Source of the DNA: Solobacterium sp. UBA1761
GTDB lineage: Bacteria > Bacillota_I > Bacilli_A > Erysipelotrichales > Erysipelotrichaceae
DNA: 14,447 nt
Reading direction: 5' to 3'
NCBI GenBank assembly: GCA_002315565.1
Contig: DCHD01000048.1
Coordinates: 1-14,447, forward strand
A model generated the notes under the pieces. It was not told the DNA's origin. It worked only from the letters and a program-made list of their open reading frames with translations, and did not search any database. Made by a program: the position numbers and the translations under genes. Below, piece by piece: positions 11,873 to 14,447 of this stretch; position 1 is the stretch's first letter, and each line of letters opens with the position of its first letter.

Positions 11873-13215
11873 AGTTTGTTTACTAATGTTTTAAAGTGTA
11901 TTCCTCTTTCTTCAAAACAGCTGTACTGATCAAATGAGGAAGTAGTAGGTGAAAGAAGCACGATGTCGCCGTTTACTGCTGAACTGTATGCTTCGTTGAC
12001 TGCCTCCTGAAGATTATTCACAACAGTGGCGTTTTTATCAAGTGCTTTTGCCAGTCTTTCACCGGCTTCACCAAAACCGATTACTTTCTTTACCGGTTTC
12101 ATATATGGAAGCATGCATTCCATGTCAAGTCCTTTGTCATGTCCGCCGACAAGCAGAATGATATTGTTGTCGAAGGCTTTTAGGGCAGTGATGGTTGCAT
12201 CAGTATTTGTAGCTTTGGAGTCATTGTAGTATCTGACGCCGTTCATCTCTCTTACAAATTCAATACGGTGTTCTACACCTTTGAAGTTAGTGATTACATC
12301 AACAATATCTTCGTTTGATATGCCAAGATACTTGGCAGCCATAATGGAAATGATGATATTCTGAAGATTATGTTTTCCAGGAAGTCTTACTGCATCAAGT
12401 GGCAGTACCTTTTCACCATTCACATACATATATCCATCTTTGATGAAGGAATCTGTATCTGTATCATCCAGTGAGAAAGTTTCTTTGTGACAGTGTACTG
12501 GATATTTTTCTGTATATTCATGGACTGTTTGGTCATCGTTGTTATAGATGAAAAGATCATTTTCTTTCTGATTCAGATAGACTCTTGTTTTGGACTCATA
12601 ATATTTGTCAAGTCCACCCATAAAGTCAATATGATCTGGTGAAAGATTGACGATTACTGATACATCAGGTCTGAAGGTATCAATATCTACAAGCTGGGCA
12701 TTGGAAATCTCTAACGAGATATAATGACCTTCATTGTTCATTAAGTCATAGTCATTAACCAGTTCACAAAGTGGTGTACCGATATTGCCGCCAACATGTG
12801 CTTTATCTTTGAAGGCTTTCTTTAAAAGTTCATAGACTATGGTTGTTGTAGTAGTCTTGCCGTTAGAGCCGGTAATTGCCACATAGTGCTGAGGTTTTGA
12901 AACCATATATGCCAGTTCAATTTCGGTGATGACTTTGATGTTTCTTTCTTTAAGTGTTTTTACAATATCGCTTACAGGAGATACACCGGGATTCTTTACT
13001 ACAATGTCCCAGTCCATCATAAATGTTTCATCACGCTGAGGAAGATACTTTACACCAAGTTCAGCAAGTTCATCTTTTTCTTTGAGTTCTGAGATATCTT
13101 TTCTTTCAGTCAGAGTAATATTGGCTTCAAGTTTATGAAGCAGTTTTATGGCGGCCATGCCGCTTCTTGCAAGTCCGATAACAAGGACTTTCTTGTCTTT
13201 GAAATATGTATTCAT
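11869..13215 (-). CDS. murD: UDP-N-acetylmuramoyl-L-alanine--D-glutamate ligase
   Basis: Cytosolic ATP-dependent ligase that adds D-glutamate to UDP-MurNAc-L-Ala in peptidoglycan precursor synthesis. The 448 residues show the three Mur ligase domains: an N-terminal UDP-binding Rossmann part (VLVIGLARSGMAA at 10-22), the central ATPase with GSNGKTT at 116-122, GGNIGTPL at 142-149 and LSPDHIDFMG at 191-200, and the C-terminal domain with PGKHNLQN at 279-286, FKGVEHRIEF at 311-320, NDSKATN at 331-337 and GGHDKG at 357-362. The usual SSFQL is SNAQL here (171-175), a mild deviation. It is the first gene of the murD-murI operon. A minus-strand TATAAT ends 8 bases before the ATG, and the only ribosome-binding-like AGG is too close to the start, so a leaderless message is likely. 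Confidence 0.96.
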   Translation of the reverse strand: MNTYFKDKKVLVIGLARSGMAAIKLLHKLEANITLTERKDISELKEKDELAELGVKYLPQRDETFMMDWDIVVKNPGVSPVSDIVKTLKERNIKVITEIELAYMVSKPQHYVAITGSNGKTTTTTIVYELLKKAFKDKAHVGGNIGTPLCELVNDYDLMNNEGHYISLEISNAQLVDIDTFRPDVSVIVNLSPDHIDFMGGLDKYYESKTRVYLNQKENDLFIYNNDDQTVHEYTEKYPVHCHKETFSLDDTDTDSFIKDGYMYVNGEKVLPLDAVRLPGKHNLQNIIISIMAAKYLGISNEDIVDVITNFKGVEHRIEFVREMNGVRYYNDSKATNTDATITALKAFDNNIILLVGGHDKGLDMECMLPYMKPVKKVIGFGEAGERLAKALDKNATVVNNLQEAVNEAYSSAVNGDIVLLSPTTSSFDQYSCFEERGIHFKTLVNKL

Positions 13216-13223
13216 ACCTATCT

Positions 13224-13252
13224 ATTATATTACAAGACAATAATCTTGTATA
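13224..13252 (-). promoter_or_regulatory. murD promoter
   Basis: Minus-strand -10 TATAAT at 13229-13224, with a -35-like TATACA (four of six consensus positions) 17 bases upstream at 13252-13247. Only 8 bases separate the -10 from the murD ATG. It overlaps the dxr promoter on the other strand. Confidence 0.5.
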
Positions 13253-13260
13253 ATTCTTGT
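13231..13260 (+). repeat. TACAAGA/TCTTGTA inverted repeat plus a third TCTTGT between murD and dxr
   Basis: TACAAGA (13231-13237) and TCTTGTA (13244-13250) form a 7-bp inverted repeat with a 6-base spacer. A further TCTTGT follows at 13255-13260, exactly 11 bases after the preceding one. The three half-sites cover the spacer of the murD promoter and the -10 of dxr, as an operator would. Confidence 0.4.
13249..13254 (+). promoter_or_regulatory. -10 element of dxr
   Basis: A perfect TATAAT 21 bases before the ATG at 13276. The -35 position (TTATAT at 13225-13230, 18-base spacer) is weak. Unlike the divergent murD, dxr has a good ribosome binding site (AAGAAGG, 13262-13268). Confidence 0.5.
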
Positions 13261-13275
13261 GAAGAAGGTCTTAAT

Positions 13276-14418
13276 ATGAAAAAACTGATTGTTTTGGGAG
13301 CCAGCGGTTCTATCGGAAGACAGACGCTGGATGTATGTGAACTGCATAGCGATAAACTTGAACTTGTTGGTGTTGCAGTAGGAAAGAAAAAAGAATACCT
13401 TGAAGAAATACTTGAAAGATTCAAAGTAAAATATGCCTACAGTATTGAAAGATGTCAGGATCTTGAAAAGAAGTATCCTGATACTGAATTTCTTTATGGT
13501 GATGAGGGGCTTATTGAACTGGTAAGAAAAGAAGATTATGACACACTTGTTAATGCGCTGGTTGGATTTACCGGATTAAGACCGACGATTGAAGCACTTA
13601 AGTGTCATAAAGATATTGCGTTGGCCAATAAGGAATCACTTGTTGCAGCCGGTGATATCGTAAATAAATTATTAAAGGAAACAGGATGTCATCTCTATCC
13701 GATTGACTCTGAACATTCTGCAATATGGCAGTGTCTTGCCGGAAGTAACAGGGAAGACATCAAACGTCTGATTATTACTGGAAGCGGTGGTGCATTTCGA
13801 AAACTTAAAAGAGACGAACTTGCTGGCGTAACTGCAGAAGATGCTCTTAAACATCCAACCTGGCAGATGGGTGCAAAGATTACGGTTGACTGCGCAACGA
13901 TGATGAATAAAGGTTTTGAAGTTATGGAAGCCCATTATCTCTTCAACCTTGACTATGATCAGATCGATGTCATTCTCCATGATGAATCGATTATTCATTC
14001 ATTTGTTGAATATAAAGATGGAGCAGTACTTGCACAGATGGCTATGCCTGATATGCGTATTCCGATTCAGTATGCGCTTTTGTCACCAAGTCATGAAGAA
14101 AGTCCGTATGATCAGGAATTTGACCTCGGCAAGATTGGCTCTCTTAACTTTCATTCAATGAATTATGAAAGATATCCGCTTGTTGACATGGTTAAAAAGG
14201 TTGCCTCAAAAGGTGGAAATATCGGTGCCATCATCAATGGAGCCAATGATACAGCAGTAGAGATGTTCATCAATCACGAGATTGGATTTATTGACATTGA
14301 AAGAGCAATCTTTGCTGCACTTGACAATATTCCTTACATTAAGGATGTGACTTTGGATGATATTTACAAGACACATGATAAAGCACAGGAATTTGTCAAA
14401 GATATGTTTAAAAAATAG
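13276..14418 (+). CDS. dxr: 1-deoxy-D-xylulose 5-phosphate reductoisomerase
   Basis: NADPH-dependent second step of the MEP isoprenoid pathway (DXP to MEP), cytosolic. Length 380 residues, usual for the family. Motifs: VLGASGSIGRQTLDV at 6-20 (nucleotide binding), ANKESLVAAG at 117-126, metal ligands Asp144 and Glu146 in PIDSEHSAIWQ, HPTWQMGAKITVD at 193-205 and MNKGFEVMEA with Glu215. Several otherwise strongly conserved stretches differ: GASGSIG for GSTGSIG, GSGGAFR for ASGGPFR, VDCAT for VDSAT and HDES for HPQS. The ligands are intact, so activity is likely. I chose ATG at 13276 because AAGAAGG lies 7 bases upstream and homology begins there; an upstream in-frame ATG at 13135 would run through murD. 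It is divergent from murD, and a further gene probably follows immediately. Confidence 0.93.
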   Translation: MKKLIVLGASGSIGRQTLDVCELHSDKLELVGVAVGKKKEYLEEILERFKVKYAYSIERCQDLEKKYPDTEFLYGDEGLIELVRKEDYDTLVNALVGFTGLRPTIEALKCHKDIALANKESLVAAGDIVNKLLKETGCHLYPIDSEHSAIWQCLAGSNREDIKRLIITGSGGAFRKLKRDELAGVTAEDALKHPTWQMGAKITVDCATMMNKGFEVMEAHYLFNLDYDQIDVILHDESIIHSFVEYKDGAVLAQMAMPDMRIPIQYALLSPSHEESPYDQEFDLGKIGSLNFHSMNYERYPLVDMVKKVASKGGNIGAIINGANDTAVEMFINHEIGFIDIERAIFAALDNIPYIKDVTLDDIYKTHDKAQEFVKDMFKK

Positions 14419-14442
14419 TATAATAAACTGTAACCCAAGGAA
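14419..14442 (+). promoter_or_regulatory. Possible -10 and ribosome binding site of the next gene
   Basis: TATAAT at 14419-14424 directly follows the dxr stop, and AAGGAA at 14437-14442 would position a start codon just beyond the window edge. No convincing -35 at standard spacing is seen (TTGTCA at 14393-14398 is 20 bases away). The next gene may simply be co-transcribed with dxr. Confidence 0.35.
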
Positions 14443-14447
14443 TAGAC

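Noticed and set aside
13135..13275. Dxr start at ATG 13135
   Set aside because: It would overlap murD on the other strand and run through both promoters. Homology and a proper ribosome binding site begin at 13276.

Overview
The window looks like chromosomal DNA of a low-GC Gram-positive bacterium (Bacillota). The reasons are AT-rich codon choice with AGA as the main arginine codon, purine-rich Shine-Dalgarno sites of the AAAGGAG type, short hairpin-plus-T-run terminators, a CBS/DRTGG-regulated family II pyrophosphatase, an MEP-pathway dxr and peptidoglycan genes murD-murI. I lean towards the Erysipelotrichia or a nearby lineage. That placement comes from gene content and style, not from a search.

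Layout. Bases 1-36 are the last codons of a TrmA/RlmD-type RNA methyltransferase, followed by a MATE efflux transporter (50-1381) and a strong terminator. Alanine dehydrogenase (1488-2588) stands alone between terminators. A tightly packed plus-strand operon follows (2640-5906): a second RlmD-type 23S rRNA methyltransferase, a GNAT acetyltransferase, a 68-residue small protein, an HD-domain phosphohydrolase, a DUF1653 protein and a small gene broken by a one-base frameshift. A 14-bp inverted repeat and a promoter with an 11-bp-spaced direct repeat lead into an acyl-CoA synthetase-like AMP-forming ligase (6053-7786), which ends in a strong terminator.

The most unusual part is 7861-8765: three tandem paralogous genes for about 85-89 residue peptides. 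Each has a near-identical leader ending in Val-Ser-Gly-Gly, a variable cysteine-free acidic middle and a conserved amphipathic C-terminal helix. They look like double-glycine-leader secreted peptides (bacteriocin- or pheromone-like) with no transporter, peptidase, immunity or modification gene in the window. The third copy has ACG exactly where the other two have ATG.

A bidirectional terminator separates the peptides from a minus-strand YhhN/TMEM86-like membrane protein (8782-9435). Divergent from it is the CBS-DRTGG manganese-dependent pyrophosphatase (9474-11087), which meets the minus-strand murD-murI operon tail to tail with interleaved stop codons. murD is divergent from dxr (13276-14418), whose downstream partner starts just past the window. 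The yhhN-like gene, the pyrophosphatase gene and murD all have a -10 element only 6-10 bases before the start codon and no usable Shine-Dalgarno, which suggests leaderless transcripts.

Most genes are housekeeping: cell-wall precursor synthesis (murD, murI), isoprenoid precursors (dxr), pyrophosphate removal, rRNA modification and alanine catabolism. The peptide array, the frameshifted gene, the operator-like repeats and the leaderless promoters deserve follow-up.
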